Part shown: positions 13,501 to 28,500 of the stretch, in pieces
Position numbering within the stretch: the first letter of the stretch is position 1
How the letters are laid out: each line of letters begins with the position of its first letter
DNA from: Rana temporaria
Lineage: Eukaryota > Chordata > Amphibia > Anura > Ranidae
DNA: 64,000 bases
Assembly: GCF_905171775.1 (NCBI RefSeq)
Contig: NC_053494.1
Coordinates: forward strand, 52,801,749 to 52,865,748
Direction: 5' to 3'
The notes under the pieces: model-generated
The model's database searches: none
What the model was told of the DNA's origin: nothing
Seen by the model: the letters and a program-made list of their open reading frames with translations, nothing else
Position numbers and translations under genes: made by a program

Positions 13501-16500
13501 ACGACTTACACAAACGACGTAAAAAATTCGAACCTCGCGGCGGGAACGGCGGCCATACTTTAACATTCTTATTCCACCTCATAGATGGAATAACTTTAGG
13601 CCGCCTAAGGCCTTACGGAAACGGCGTAAATCGACTGCGGCGGCCGGGCGTACGTTCGTGAATTGACGTAGAAACTCATTTACATATTCTACGCCGGCCG
13701 CAATGGAAGCGCCACCTAGCGGCCATCCGAAAAATTGCAATTTAAGATAGGACGGCGCAAGCCGTCCTATCTTAGATATGTTTAAGCGTATCTCTGTTTG
13801 AGCATACGCTTAAACATAGGTCGGCGTAGATTCTGAGTTAGGTCGACTTATCTACTGATAAGTCGGCCTAACTCTACCTGAATCTACCTATAAGTTTTTC
13901 TCGATGTCATTCCTCTCAAGCCTGTGCAGTGTCATATTCTGCTCCCTATCGCAGAATGCTGCGGAAGTCACGTGGCGGCCAACTGCGCATGCGCAATGCG
14001 TTCCATCGGCAAATGCGATGCGTTCCTGGGGATTTACGACACTACCGTTCAGTGAACCATCACAATTTGTCACCGAAGTGACGAGGAACCATACACAGAG
14101 CGGCGGGGGGGGGGGGGGGGCGGGAGAGAAAGAGACAAACAAACAGATGTAACGAGAACCATACACAGAGCGGGGGGAGAGAGAGAGAGACATACAGATG
14201 TAATGAGAACCATACTGTATCTGCATGTCTCATTATCTCTCCCCCTGCTCCGTGTATTGTTCTCATTATATCTGCATGTCTCTTTTTTTTCCCGCCCCCC
14301 CCGCTCTTTGTATGGTTCTCATTACATCTGTATGTCTTTCTCTCCGCCCCCCCCCCCCCCCCCCCCGCTCTGTGTATGCTTCCTCATCACTTCCGTCACA
14401 AATTGTGATGGGTTCACTGAACGGTAGTGTCGTGAATCCCCTGGAACGCATCGCATTTGGCGTTGGAACGCATTGCGCATGTGCAGTTTGACGCCACGTG
14501 ACTTAGGCTGCATTCTGCGATAGGGAGCAAACGGTGACACTACACCTGCCTTGCATACACACGATCGTGATAAAAAATGCTTGAGCAAAGCGCGGTGACG
14601 TACAACACCGTACGACGGCACTATAAAGGGGAAGTTCCATTCGAATAGCAAATTTCCCATCTTGTAACTTGCTTCTGAGCATGCTCGTTTTTTTTCCTGA
14701 CGTTAAAGCGTACACACGACCATTTTTCACGATGAGAAAAATGACGACATGAAAACGACGAGAAAAAATAGAGCATGCTCTAAATTTTTAATGCCCATTT
14801 TTCTCGTCGAGAAAAATTCTCTGGAGCCTACACACAATCGTTTTTAACGACCAATTTAAAAAATTGAATTTATTCTCGTCATCAAAAACGGTCATGTGTA
14901 CGCGGCATTAGGGCCACTTGCAGTGAACATTCCTGGGACTCTTATGCCACGTACTCACGATCGGATTTTGTGACAACAAATATGTGATGGCAGGGTTTTG
15001 TCGGAAAATCTGACTGTTTTGTAAACTCCATCGGACAATTCTTGTTGGAATTTCCAACAACAAATGTGGGATAGCATGCTTTACAACTGTCCGACAACAA
15101 ATGTGTCTTGTCGGAATAAAATCCAAAGTACAAATACGCATGCTCCGAACCAATGCTAACCATAGCAATACATTAGCAGAAGTTGCCCAAAGGGTGGCGC
15201 TAAAGAATTATTAAAAAACGTGTAGTTTCGTGTATGTTGGCTGAAAAAGTTTTGCCGTCTGTATGCATACCAATTTCACGGCCAACGCCTTTTGCACAAA
15301 ATTCCACGCATTTGTCTGATGGAAATATGATCGTGCGTACAAGGCTTTTGAATGTATCAGGGGGTCATGTCACCAGGTATCAGAAAAGTTGAGATTTTTG
15401 CTTGCTGTAGAAGTTTTTCTTTCTTCTTCTTTTTTTTTTTTTTTTTTTTTTTTTACAACGTGTAAGAGGAAATCTTTAAAATGATCTGTCAGCCTAAAAT
15501 CTCATGTTGCATTGGTTATTGTATGGGAGCCTGGGTCATGTATAAACAGTCCTGATGGGTTCTATTGAAAATACTTGCCTTCCTAGGTCAGAAGGTAGCT
15601 GAAAAGATCATTAGGTCTATTGGTGAACCCCTTTTCATTATTACCCTGAAGAAAAGTTCCTTTTTACACCTTCAGTCAAACCGTTTGGCTGTAAGCAGGC
15701 ACATTAGAAGATAGGTTCCAAAAATACACCCTTTTGCTGTTGAAAGTTTCTTTTTTCTGAAATAGACCTTCAGCTTCCCGTATGTCTGTTTTCCTGTGGT
15801 CATCTGAGAATGTCTCATCAGTAATCCACCAATGACCTCCAGTCCAAAGAGAAAATAATAACTGTGGTTTTAGATGTCCATGGAAGAGCTTTATGCAAGT
15901 AAGAGTGACTCGTAGGAAGTCCCAAATATACTAGAAAAGCTCACCTTTGAACATACAGTGCCTTGAAAAAGTATTCATACCCCTTGAAATTTTCCACATT
16001 TTGTCATGTTACAACCAAAAACATGAATGTATTTTATTGGGATTTTATGTGATGGATCAACACAAAGTGGCACATAATTGTGAAATTGAATTGGAAAATG
16101 ATAAAGGGTTAATTTGTTTTACAAATGACTATCTGAAAAGTGTGACGTGCATTTGTATTCAGCCCCCTTTACCCTGATACCCCCAACTAAAATCTAGTGG
16201 AACCAATTGCCTTCAGAAATCGCCTAATTAGTAAATAGAGTCCACCTGTGCGTCATTTTAATCTCAGTATAAATACAGCTGTTTTGTGAAGCCCTCAGAG
16301 GTTTGTTAGAGAACCTTAGTGAAGAAACGGCACCATGAAAGACAAGGAACACACCAGAAAGGTCAGGAATAAAGTTGAGGAGAAGGTCAAAGCAGGGTTA
16401 GGTTATAAAAAAAATTCCCAAGTTTTGAACATCTCACAGAGCACTGTACAATCCATCATCTGAAAATGGAAAGTGTCTGCCACAACTGCAAAACTACCAT

Positions 16501-19500
16501 GGCCATCCATCTAAACTGACAGGCTGGGCAAGGAGAGCATTCATCTAAGAAGTCCTGTTTGCAGTTTGCGAGACGCCATGTGGGGAACACAGAAAACTAC
16601 ACATGGAAGAAGGTGCTCTGATCAAATGAGACCAAAATGTAACTTTTTGGCCTAAAAGCAAAACGCTGCGTGTGGCGAAAAACTAATACTGCACGTCACC
16701 CTAAACACACCATCCACACTATTAAACATGGTGGTGGCAGCATCATGTTGTGGGGATTCTTTTCTTCAGCAGGGACAGGAAGGCTGGTCAGAGTTGATGG
16801 GAAGATGGATGGAGCCAAATACAGGGCAATCTTAGAAGAAAACCTGTTAGAGTCTGCAAAAGACTTGAGACCGGGGCGGAGGTTCACCTTCCAGCAGGAC
16901 AACGACCCTAAACATACAGCCAGAGCTACAATGGAATGGGTTAGATCAAAGCATAATAATGTGTAAGAATGGCCCAGTCGCTTGGTCAATAGTTACTCTC
17001 CTCTGCTCTATCCAAAATGAAAAATAAATTTTTGCCTAAAGTTCTACTTTAAAGCAGACCTTGCGGTAATTTGCATGTTCCACATATACTATCCTATTGG
17101 TAGCTTTGTCTGTGCACAGATCCAGCACTGGATCCCATGTTCAAGCTTGGGAGAACAGAGGGAACCAGAAGCAAAGCCAGAGCTGGTCCTGTTGTGTTTC
17201 ACGAAAATGACAGCAACAGTGGAATTGTTATTATAGCAAGAAATTGGAACTCCAGGTTTTATTTTTTACCAAATAGTAAACATGAAACTTTACTGATTGC
17301 TATTATTTTCAAATTTACAGTTGTATTGAATTACCTCTGTGTCTTGCCTGTTGCCATATGATTTCACCAATGGGGTTGATTTGTGTAGAGCAGAGCTGCC
17401 CAACCAGTGGCCCGGGGAGCCCTCTGACCTCCTGCTCTGGGATGGAATAGAATAGAATACTGTTATTAACCACTTAAGCCCCAGACCTTTAGGCAGCTAA
17501 ATGACCAGGCCAGGTTTTACGATTCGGCACTGTGTCGCTTTAACAGACAATTGCGCGGTCGTGCAACGTGGCTCCCAAACAAAATTGGCGTCTTTTTTTC
17601 CCCACAAATAGAGCTTTCTTTTGGTGGTATTTGATCACCTCTGCGGTTTTTATTTTTTGCGCTATAAACAAAAATAGAGCGACAATTTTGAAAAAAATTC
17701 AATATTTTTTACTTTTTGCTATAATAAATATCCCCCAAAAACATATATACATTTTTTTTCCTCAATTTAGGCCGATACGTATTCTTCTACCTATTTTTGG
17801 TAAAAAAAAATCGCAATAAGTGTTTATCGATTGGTTTGCGCAAAATTTATAGCGTTTACAAAATAGGGGATAGTTTTATTGCATTTTTATTAATTTTTTT
17901 TTACTACTAATGGCGGCGATCAGCGGTTTTTTTCCTGACTGCGACATTATGGCTGACACTTCGGACAATTTTGACACATTTTTGGGACCATTGTCATTTT
18001 CACAGCAAAAAATGCATTTAAATTGCATTGTTTATTGTGAAAATGGCAGTTGCAGTTACAGGGGGCGCTGTAGGAGTTAGGGTTCACCTAGTGTGTGTTT
18101 ACAACTGTAGGGGGGTGTGGCTGTAGGTCTGACGTCATCGATCGTGTCTCCCTATAAAAGAGATGACACGATCGATGCAGCCGCCACAGTGAAGCATGGG
18201 GAAGCCGTGTTTACATACGGTTCTTCAGCTCCGGGGAGCGATCGCGAGGGGGCGGCTAGAAACGAATAGCCGCGCCCTCGTCCCGGATCGCTTTCAAACT
18301 GATCCGCAAGTGCAGAGCAGTTCACCTGAGGATTACCTGCACCGAGACATAGGCCCCTTTCACACAGTCAGTCCGACCCAATTGGACCCTCCATTCACCT
18401 CAAAGGAGTAGCAGATGTAAATGGACTTGCTGCCATGCACCCACACCGCTCACGACCGGTTACCAAGTTGCTTAGGTGGCCCTTGCTCTTCAAAAGGTTG
18501 GTCACCCCTGATGTAGAGGGACCTTGTTTGGCAATTTCTGATCATAGTGTTCATGTTATCCTGTGTTATAGGGCTGGACTTATGCTATAGATTTCCCAGC
18601 AACTTATACAAAGGACAAAAAATGGAATTCTTGTGTACGTCGCAGGCGGTGGATCCGATACAGAAGATACAAGTCTAGAAATACATGGGCTAAGGTAAAT
18701 GTTTTATATAAAACGAACATCAGTACTAGAATTATTATACAGGATTTATATAGCTCTGACAGTTTAAGCAGCGCATTACAACTTGAGGGTAGACAGCACA
18801 AATACAATACACTTTAATACAGTGGGAATCGGAGGGCCCTGCCCCTTAGAGCTTACAATCTAAGATGCAAAGCTGTGATGCATACTGGGGTGGATTTACT
18901 AAAGGCAAATACAACTGTGCACTTGCAATCTACAGGTACAGTTGCACTTATTTTCCTTGGTAAATGTAAATATGGTGAAGCTTTACTTTGTTAGGAATAC
19001 CCAATCGGGTGCAAAGAATATTTTTAATAAAAACTGCATTTTTACTTGCACATGATTGAATGATGGAAATCGGCAAAGCTTTACCACATTTACTGCAACT
19101 GCACAGTCTATTTGCCTTTAGTAAATTCCCCTATTGTGTAATATGTCTAAAATGTAAATCAATCCTGCATCCCATGAACTTACAGTATGCACAGACTAGA
19201 AAAAGTTTGTTATTTTCACTAGTTCACTACATTTATATGGTGTCAGCATATTACATATTTTCTTTCTAGATTATATAGAGGTCTTTACATCAATTCTTGC
19301 TTCCAGCCTTTTGTCCAAAGTACTACAGTCATACATTCATACAGTCCTACAGACACACATGCACACATTAAGGCCAGTTAACCTATGAGTTGTGGGATGC
19401 AACCAAAATGACCAAAAATAACCCAGTAGAAACATAGAGGAACAAACAAACTCCATGCAGATAATTTCTCTGGTGTTTCCATGGGCTGCAGCTCACTCTG

Positions 19501-22500
19501 CCTTTATAATGTGTTTCAGATTCCCTCCCACATGGATAACAAGCAGCTACCTGACCCTTTAAACGACATATCAGTGGGAGGATGGGAGATCACAGATGAA
19601 CCTATTGGACGATTGTCTGTCTGGACAGTTTCTTTGCAAGGAAAGGTAAGTGCTGAACTCTTGGGCAATCTCATATATTATAATGGGGAACCATTCAGTG
19701 ACTTAGAACAAGTATACAGATTGGGAAAGTCAAGGAAAACAAACTTGTACCAGGTCGATGATGCAAAGTCTTGAAGCAAAAGGGTTAGAATTTTCAGCAG
19801 GAGAAGGTTTAGCAATGGCAGCCTGCTTGTTTCTTGCATGATTCTGTCACTAAAATAAAATCTCGAAAATAAGGTTAGCCTGTGAAGAAAAGACCTGCAG
19901 ATCTCTCTTTTGAAGAGCTAAGGATTTCTAAAGAATCTAAAGAACTGTTGACGCTTCTGGTAGTGTTGAATATCTGGTCTTCCTTTGTGGTTGGTGGTCT
20001 TCGTGTGTGCTCTTTGATCTGCCAAGTCTTATGCCACTCCAGAACACAGCCATGTTGTAGGGACTGGCAGGTCAAACCACTGTGCTTAGTGGCAGACCAA
20101 ACATCCCACACACTTCCTACACACCTAGTGTTGGATGTCAAAGAGTCTTCTGCAGTGGTTGGTTCCTAAAGCAAATAAGTGATGCAGGGAGTGGGACATC
20201 TATGCATTAAGGCCCGGATTCAGAAAGAATTTACGTTGGAGTATCTATTGATACGCCGGCGCATCCTAGAATTTACGCGGCGTATCTTCTTTCTGTATTC
20301 AGAAAGCAAGATACGCCGAAATTTGGCTAAGATACGACTGACGTAAGTCTCTTACGCCGTTGTATCTTAGTTGCATATTTACGCTGGCCGCTAGGTGGCG
20401 CTTCCATAGATTTACGCATAGAATATGTAAATTAGGTAGATACGCTGATTCAGAAACGTACGTGCGCCTGGCGCATTTTTTTACATTGTTTACGTAAGGC
20501 TTTTTCCAGCGTAAAGTTACCCCTGCTATATGAGGCGTAGCCAATGTTGGGTAAGGACGTCGGGCCAGCGTAGAATTTTGCGTCGTTTGCGTAAGTCGTC
20601 CGTGAATGGGGCTGGGCGTAAGTTACGTTCACATCGAAACCAATGAGGCTTTGCGGCGTAATTTGGAGCATGTGCACTGGGATACTTCCACGGACGGCGC
20701 ATGCGCCGTTAGTAAAAAACGTCATTTGCGTGGGGTCACCATTCATTAGCATACAACACGCCCACTGCCTGGATAATTTGTATTACGCGGGCTTACGCCG
20801 GACCACATATGCTACGCCGCCGTAACTTAGGGCGCAGGTTATTTCTAAATACAGAACCTGCCTCACTAAGTTACGGCGGCGTAGCGTATCTGAGATACGC
20901 TACGCCCGCACAAAGTTACGCCGGGCTTTCTGAATCCGGGCCTAAGTCTTTTCTTTACAGGCATGGCCTAAAAGTAGTCTTTTTATTTGAAAAGAAAAAT
21001 TTGGGCTGATTCATTTGAAGAAATAATTCTCGGCTGATCAACTTAAAATTGTACTTAGTTTCAAACTAAATTACGAGCTGTGTGATCAATGGTCATATTG
21101 AAGACTTTTAGTGTGAAAATAAAATCTCAATATCGTGCCAGTAAAACTTATTTTGTGTTTAGCTTTGGTTCAGGGAAAATGTTTGCCATGACAATCCTGA
21201 GGGCTCCTCTTGGCTGGATATAGAAACTCCCAGTGAAGTTATTCAGATCAGTTGTGGGCCGTATGACCTCTTGTGGGCTGCTCTTTGGGAAGGCCAAGCA
21301 ATTGTGAGAGAAGGTATCAGCAGGAACTGCCCTAAAGGTAATTCTATATAGCTTCATTTAAAAGCAGGCATATATGGAGATCTCCTAGAACTTTAACACC
21401 AGTGTTGAACATCCATTCAAAATTATATAATGTTTCACTTAAGAGTTAAGCCTCGTACACACGATAGGATATCTGATGGAATCTAATCCGATGGATTTTT
21501 TCGTCGGATACCCGATGAAGCTGACTATTATCAGTCTTGCCTACACACCATCAATCAAAAATCCGACCGTGCCAAAACGCGGTGATGGAAAACACTACGA
21601 CGTGCTGAAAAAAACGAAGTTCAATGCTTCCGAGCATGCGTCGACTTGATTCTGAGCATGCATGGATTTTTGACCGATGGACACAGACAATTTTTTTCTA
21701 TCGTTTTTTTTATCCATAGGAAGAATTTAAAACATGTTCTATTTTTTTTTCACCGATGGAAAACAAACCGATGGGGCCCACACATGATCGGTTTGTCCAA
21801 TGAAACCGGTCCATCGGTCTGTTTTCATCGGACAAACCGATCGTGCGTACAGGGCTTAAGTCTTCCCACACGTTGTGAGTGGAGGCAATTTCCACATCGA
21901 TGATAAAGGCTCCTTTACCTCTTACAGAAAGTCCAAACTGTGGGAGCACTGAAACTGGAAGCGGAACTTCAGGGCAACCTTTTTGTAGTTTTGGGTAGAG
22001 TGGGGAAGAGTTCAGAACAGATTTTTTTATTACCATGCCTCCTGGGTAGGGAGATTTTTCCTTTCTGTTTGATCATAGGGTAAGGGACTTCATGTTTCAC
22101 ATATATAAAACCTTTGCTTTAAAAGAAAAGTATCTTAACCACTTAAGACCCGGACCTTTATGCAGGTAAAGGACCTGGCCAATTTTTGCGATTCGGGAAT
22201 GCGTTGCTTTAACTGACGATTGCGCGATGTGGCTCCCAAACAAAATTGGTGTCCTCTTTTTTCCCACAAATAGAGCTTTCTTTTGGTGGTATTTGATCAC
22301 CTCTGCGGTTTTTATTTTGTGCGCTATAAACAAAAATAGAGCGACAATTTTGAAAAAAAATCAATATTTTTTGCTGTAATAAATATCCCCAAAAAAGATA
22401 TAATTTTTTTTTTTGTTTTTGTTTTTTATCAGTTTAGGCCAATACGTATTCTTCTACCTATTTTTAGTAAAAAAAGACGCAATAAGCGTTTATCGATTGG

Positions 22501-25500
22501 TTTGCGCAAAATTTATAGCGTTTACAAAATAGGAGATAGTTTTATTGCTTCTTTATCAATATTTTTTTTTTTACTACTAATGGCGGCGATCAGCTATTTT
22601 TTTTTTTTTCGTGACCGCGACATTATGGCGGACACATCGGACAATTTTGACACATTTTTGTCGGGACCATTGTCCTTTTCACAGCAAAAAATGCTATAAA
22701 AATGCATTGTTTACTGTGAAAATGACAATTGCAGTTTGGGAGTTAACCACTAGGGGGAGCTGAAGGGGTTAAGTGTGACCTCATATGTGTTTCTAACTGT
22801 AGGGGGGCGGGGCTGGACGCGTGACGTCATTGATCGTGTTTCCCTATATCAGGGAACACACGATCAATGACAGCGCGACAACGAAGAACAGGGAAGGTGT
22901 GTTTACACACTCCTCTCCTCGTTCTTCAGCTCCGGAGGACTGATCGCGGGATACCGGCGGCTTTGCTTTGGCCTGAATCCTGCTCGTTTTGCTAGACAAC
23001 GCTCGCAAACCGAGTTAGGATTTTTTCAAATACGGTGCTCGTATTGCGAAACGCTCGTTAACCACATTACTCGCAATCCGAGGTTCCACTGTATTTCCTT
23101 TTAACTTCTATAATTTAGCATGACATAATGGAGGGGGGGGATTTGACTGCATATAAGCTTTTCCTTCATAGAGCAAACAATATAGAAGTATTAATTTCTT
23201 ATATCTGCTAATCTATGTCATTTAAACCCACTCTTTCGGTTTTGCCCAGAAATGGTCTTTACATTTATTTTTACGATTTTCCACTATATCAGAGTTCTCT
23301 AATACTTTATGCATGATCACATACAGAAAAAGCCTATTATGAATCAAGTTGGTAATCTCAATTTAGATCAAACATTGCTGGAAGTCACACAAAATGGTCC
23401 TAAAAGTGTCCAATGTATCCTCTTCCTGTAAATTGAGGGAAAGGGACAGTGCAGCAGTTCTCCCTGTGTGCAGGATATGTGCATTTTTCTCTGAAAATCT
23501 CTTTGTAATGGTAGGTAATTCCTGGACTATTGTGGAAGCTCCAACACCTGGAGATGGGATCATGCACGTGTCTGTTGGTGTGAACGTGGTATGGGCCGTG
23601 ACAAAAGAACGAAAAGTAAGGCTACACGCTTTATTGCCATACATTTGAGATGGTTTTTGAGGGACAGATCTAAAAGTGAACCTGCCTTATCACTTCGTAC
23701 ACCTTGTACAGAGTTGCAACAAGTCAACGTTCAATGGAAAATGCCTAGTGGTTGGAAGTTTAGTAACTGTTTAAAATGGACATTGATAGTGTGGTTTCTT
23801 TAGGCTTTTTTTCATGATGTAATTGAATTCTACTTAATTGATGGCCAGCATGCTCTTAAATATAGGTTTGCAATGAATTGTGCTAGATTTCAAAGACCGC
23901 GCTACCTTAAAATGGAGTTCCACCCTAAAAATTAACTTTCTATTAACAGCTTGCCTTTACTGTAAAAAAATTTATAAAATAAATACAATTTTTACTCGCT
24001 TCTATCTGGCTGTTACTAGGCAGAATTCTTAATCTGCCTTGTTCCTGGTTCTGGGTGATTCAACTTCCTGTCCTAAGACCCCATTGCCTCCTGGGAAATG
24101 ATGACACTCATTTCCCAGGAGTCTCTGGGCATTACTGTGCCTAAAAATCGCCCAGCATGCACCTCTCCCTGAAAACCAGGAAGAAAAGGGAACTGGGCTT
24201 CACATGCCCACACATATGATGGGTACGGCCATAACATGAGCTGGAGGATATAAGGCAAGTGTTTGTAATGATTTCTGGAACGATTGGGGAGCTATTAATA
24301 TGTTTTAGGGACTATTTAATGTGATTAATTTTAGCTTGCAAAAAAAATAAAAAGTTATGCCCGGAACCCCGCTTTAAGGCTTCATGCACACAGGATGGTT
24401 ATTTAACCACTTAAGGACCTTCTCCTGCACATTTACGTTGGCAGAATGGCACGGCTGGGCACAGGCACGTACCTGTACGCCCCCTTTAAGTGCCCAGCCA
24501 TGGGTCGCGGGTGCGCGCCCACGACCGGGTCCGAAGCTCCGTGATCGCGCCCGCGGGACATGATCGCCGCCGGTGTCCCGCGATCAGTCACAGGAGCTGA
24601 AGAACGAGGAGAGGTGTGTGTAAACACACCTTCCCTGTTCTTCAGAGTGGCACTGTCACTGATCTTCTGTTCCATGATATAGGGAAAGGCGATCAGTGAC
24701 GTCACACATCCAGCCCCACCCCCCTACAGTTAGAAACACATAACCCCTACAACCCCCCCCTAGTGGTTAACTCCTAAACTGCAATTGTTATTTTCACAGT
24801 AAACAATGCATTTTTATAGCACTTTTTGCTGTGAAAATGACAATGGTCCCAAAAATGTGTAAAAATTGTCTGATGGGTCCGCCATAATGCCGCAGTCATG
24901 AAAAAAATCGCTGATCGCCGCCATTAGTAGTAAAAAAAAAAAATATTAATAAAAATGCCATAAAAATATCCCCTATTTTGTAAACGCTATAAATTTTGCG
25001 CAAACCAATCGATAAACTCTTATTGCTTTTTTTTTTTTTTAACAAAAATAAGTAGAAGAATACGTATCGGCCTAAACTGAGAAAAAAAAATTATATATTT
25101 TTGGGGGGTATTTATTATAGCAAAAAGTAAAAAATATTGTTTTCTTGTGCCCATCAGAGTGCCCCTTAATATAAAATGTGCCCATCAGCGTGACCCTTAT
25201 TTTATATTAAGCGGCACGCTGATGGGCACATTTTATGTTAAGGGGGACTCTGATGGGGACATCTGATGTAAGGAGGCAGTCTGACGGGAATGCCTATTGC
25301 AAATGAGCGCTGTGATGGGGACACCTGATGTAAAGAAGCACTGTGATGGGGAAAAATGGGGACTTGAGATTCGGACCTTGGCCCAAAGAAAATTTTAGTA
25401 ACCGGACCTCCTTGAATTTGAATTCAAGATTCCTGGCCTAAATGAATAATTTATTCTGGCCATTAAAATGAATTAATGCTCAAACTCTAAATGCATCTAG

Positions 25501-28500
25501 CAGCTTTTAGTAGCGCCAAGCTTTAATTCTGCCCAAACTCTGCTGCTCCTGGATGCACCGTTTTTTTTTTTTTTTTATGCCTCTAAACTCTCCTGCAGCT
25601 AAACGCTGCTAAAAGCTTATGTGTGCATGGACATACAGGCTAACACGTAGGGGAGTTTAGAGGCAGGAAAAAAAAATTGACAGATGCCCCTAGGAGCAGC
25701 TGTAAAAAATATGCAGTGTGCATGAGGCCTTATGAACACAGGATGTCAGAATTGTCATAAAGTGCAAAATGTTGTTACTTTATGATGGATTTTAGCATAA
25801 CAGTACATCTGTACAGAAAGTATAGCTCAGAAGTTTAAGGGACTAAAGCAGTGGTTCTCAACCTGGGGGTCGGGACCCCCTCGGGGGTCAAATGATGATT
25901 TACCAGGGGGTCACCAAATCCTGGGCTGTTCCTGAAGCCCGTATAACTCTCCCAGCATTTTTGGAGCCACCCAGCAGGGCTATCCCTGGAGCATGTGGCC
26001 ACCCATCTGGGCTGTTCCTGGAGCCCGCAGCTGCCCACTCAGCCTCTTCGCAGGCGCCCATTCAGTTTATGGCATGGCTGGGGGGCAAGACTAGAGGTCA
26101 GCTGACTGGTGAGAAATGTGAAGTGGGAGGGGCTGGAGGAGACCCTGTCTCCTGATTTCGGCATAGGTGTCACTGCTACGAGACGCCACAGAGCCGGAGA
26201 CACAGTGAAGCCGGAGACATTGAGTGACACTACCTGCGATTATAGTTGCCATTACAAGGAGCGCTAAATGTCTGTGGGTTAGGGGCGTAAATTACTTGTC
26301 TTGCCTTGGGTGCTAACAACCCTCGCTACGAAAATAATTTTACTGTTAGGGGTCCCCACAACTTGTGAAATTTTATTAAGGGGTCACGGCCCTAGAAGGT
26401 TGAGAACCACTGGACTAAAGGAATTAAAAGCGCCTACCGAAACAATGGACCGCATATTACAGCCTTCTTAAAACAGATCTTTGGAGGAAATTTTTGATTC
26501 TATTAGTCCCTCCTCACCAGAGGCTTCTGGGTTAAACCTTGTCATTGCTTCAGAAGCCCTTCTTTATAAGCCATTGTTACTGTAAACTGCATTGTTGATG
26601 GCCTGCAAGCCTGAAACCGCTGTATGCAGTTTGAGATAAATGGCTCTGTAATACCGTATTTATCGGCGTATAACACGCACCCTAACTTTAAGAGGGAAGT
26701 TTCAGGGAAAAAACTTTCCACAGCCCCCTACGTATAACACGTAGGCACAGTTTACCTTCTATTTTCAGGGTAAAAAAGTGAGTGTTATACGCCAATAAAT
26801 ACAGTAGTTAGATGTATCTGAATTTTACAACAGTGGTTCTGGATGTACAGTTGGCTGCTGGTGTAAAAATGAATTCTTTGCATGTCTCCACCTACCACCC
26901 TGGGAACAATCCCTTTGTTTCCAGATATGTGATGGAATCTGTGCATCTGTAATGTAAAAATACACAACTGGTTGTAGGACTACAAAGCATGTGCCTAGTG
27001 CTCCAAAAGCCCCAGATTCTGAGATGCTCCAATAAGAAAATGTCAACACTTCTAGCAGCGATAGTTGCTATCTTATGTCCTGGACATTTGTACAAGTCCA
27101 TCTCCAGATGGGTGGTCTTCCTGTTCAACATGAAGGTGCAAGTGGGGTGGGGGGGGGGGGGGGTTAACTTTGTGACTTTGACAGGTCTAAATCCGCATAT
27201 TAGCAACAATTTTCATATTAAAACTCCTAGGATGTACGAGCTCCCAAGGCTTGCAAGAAGATATCTGTACTATAACTCTTTGTTAACAGCAGATTTGTTG
27301 ATTTATTCCCATCCAGGTATGGTTCAGGAGGGGTGTTAACTCGCACAACCCTTGTGGCACTAGCTGGATTGAGATGGTGGGAGAAATGGCTATGTTGAGT
27401 GTGGGACTGAATGATCAGGTACCTATATACAAGTTCTGCTTGCAGCCATTTATTGAAAAAAAAAAAAAAACGCATACATGTGCTGTAACTGTCTTGTATC
27501 TCATTTAGGTCTGGGGGATTGGATATGATGACAGAGCAGTGTATTTCCGCCAAGGAGTCACCCCTAGTGAGCTCAGTGGTAAAATGTGGAAAGCTATTGT
27601 GGTGAGTCGGGAAAATGAAAGGTCAAACTCTGGAAGTGTATCCAGCTTACTAAGGTAATAACTCATTTTCTCTGATATATTCATTGGAGAAAAATGTGTG
27701 TATATGTGCAGAGTAGTGTTTTATATCTGCATAAATAATGTGAAGCTGGTAGACCACTGGTGTTCATCTTGTGATCTGGGGCTGTATATGGCCTTCCAGT
27801 TTAATGTGGAGGCCCTCATTTTTTTACAGGGCTGTTTATAGATGATGGGGGGGGGGTAATCCTCCCCCTTCTCTTTTTTTTTTTTAACGCCATTGACGTC
27901 CTCCCAGAATCGCGCTACCGCGCTCCCCATGGGGCGCGCGCACGGGAATGTCCGTGACGGCCGGGTCCGGAGGACCCGGCGCATCACGGATCACGGTAAA
28001 TCGCCGCTAATAGCGGCAGTTTAGCACGTGATCGCTCCGTCCAATGACGGAGCGATCACTTGTAAACAAACCGGCGTTATGTGATGATGCCGGTTCCTCC
28101 CTCCCCTCTCTGTACCGAACGGTACAGTGTGAGAAGAGAGGGGAGAGAGCGGATGCAGCACGAGTGCTGTGGGCTGGATTTGTGACAAATGCAGTACCCC
28201 ACACTACTCTGCAATACCCCACACTACTCTGCAATACCCCACAATACCCTGCAACGTCACCTATGGGGATTTTTAAGTAGCAAAGTTTGGCGCCATTCCA
28301 CGAGCGTGTGCAATTTTGAAGGGTGACATGTTGGGTATCTATTTACTCGGCGTAACTTCATCTTTCACATTATGCAAAAGAATGAAGAAAAAATACAAAA
28401 TTTGCAAAATTTTATAACAGAAACAAAGAAATTTTTTTTTTTTTTTTTTACAGAATTTTCAGTCTTTTTTTTCTCTTATAGCGCAAAAAATAAAAAACCC

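Larger units (their letters stand above)
13113..14907. mobile_element. family B element expanded by two nested insertions
   Basis: It starts AGCCGTGTACACACGACC and ends GGTCATGTGTACGCGGC. Family A copy 5 (13157-13890) and a palindromic foldback unit (13919-14553) lie inside. A further internal copy of CGTACACACGACCATTTTTC at 14709 suggests two family B-type copies joined here. Confidence 0.6.

Noticed and set aside
27601..27606. GTGAGT as the true end of a tecpr1 exon
   Set aside because: The conserved protein continues across it, and only the donor at 27655 gives the phase needed by the next acceptor.
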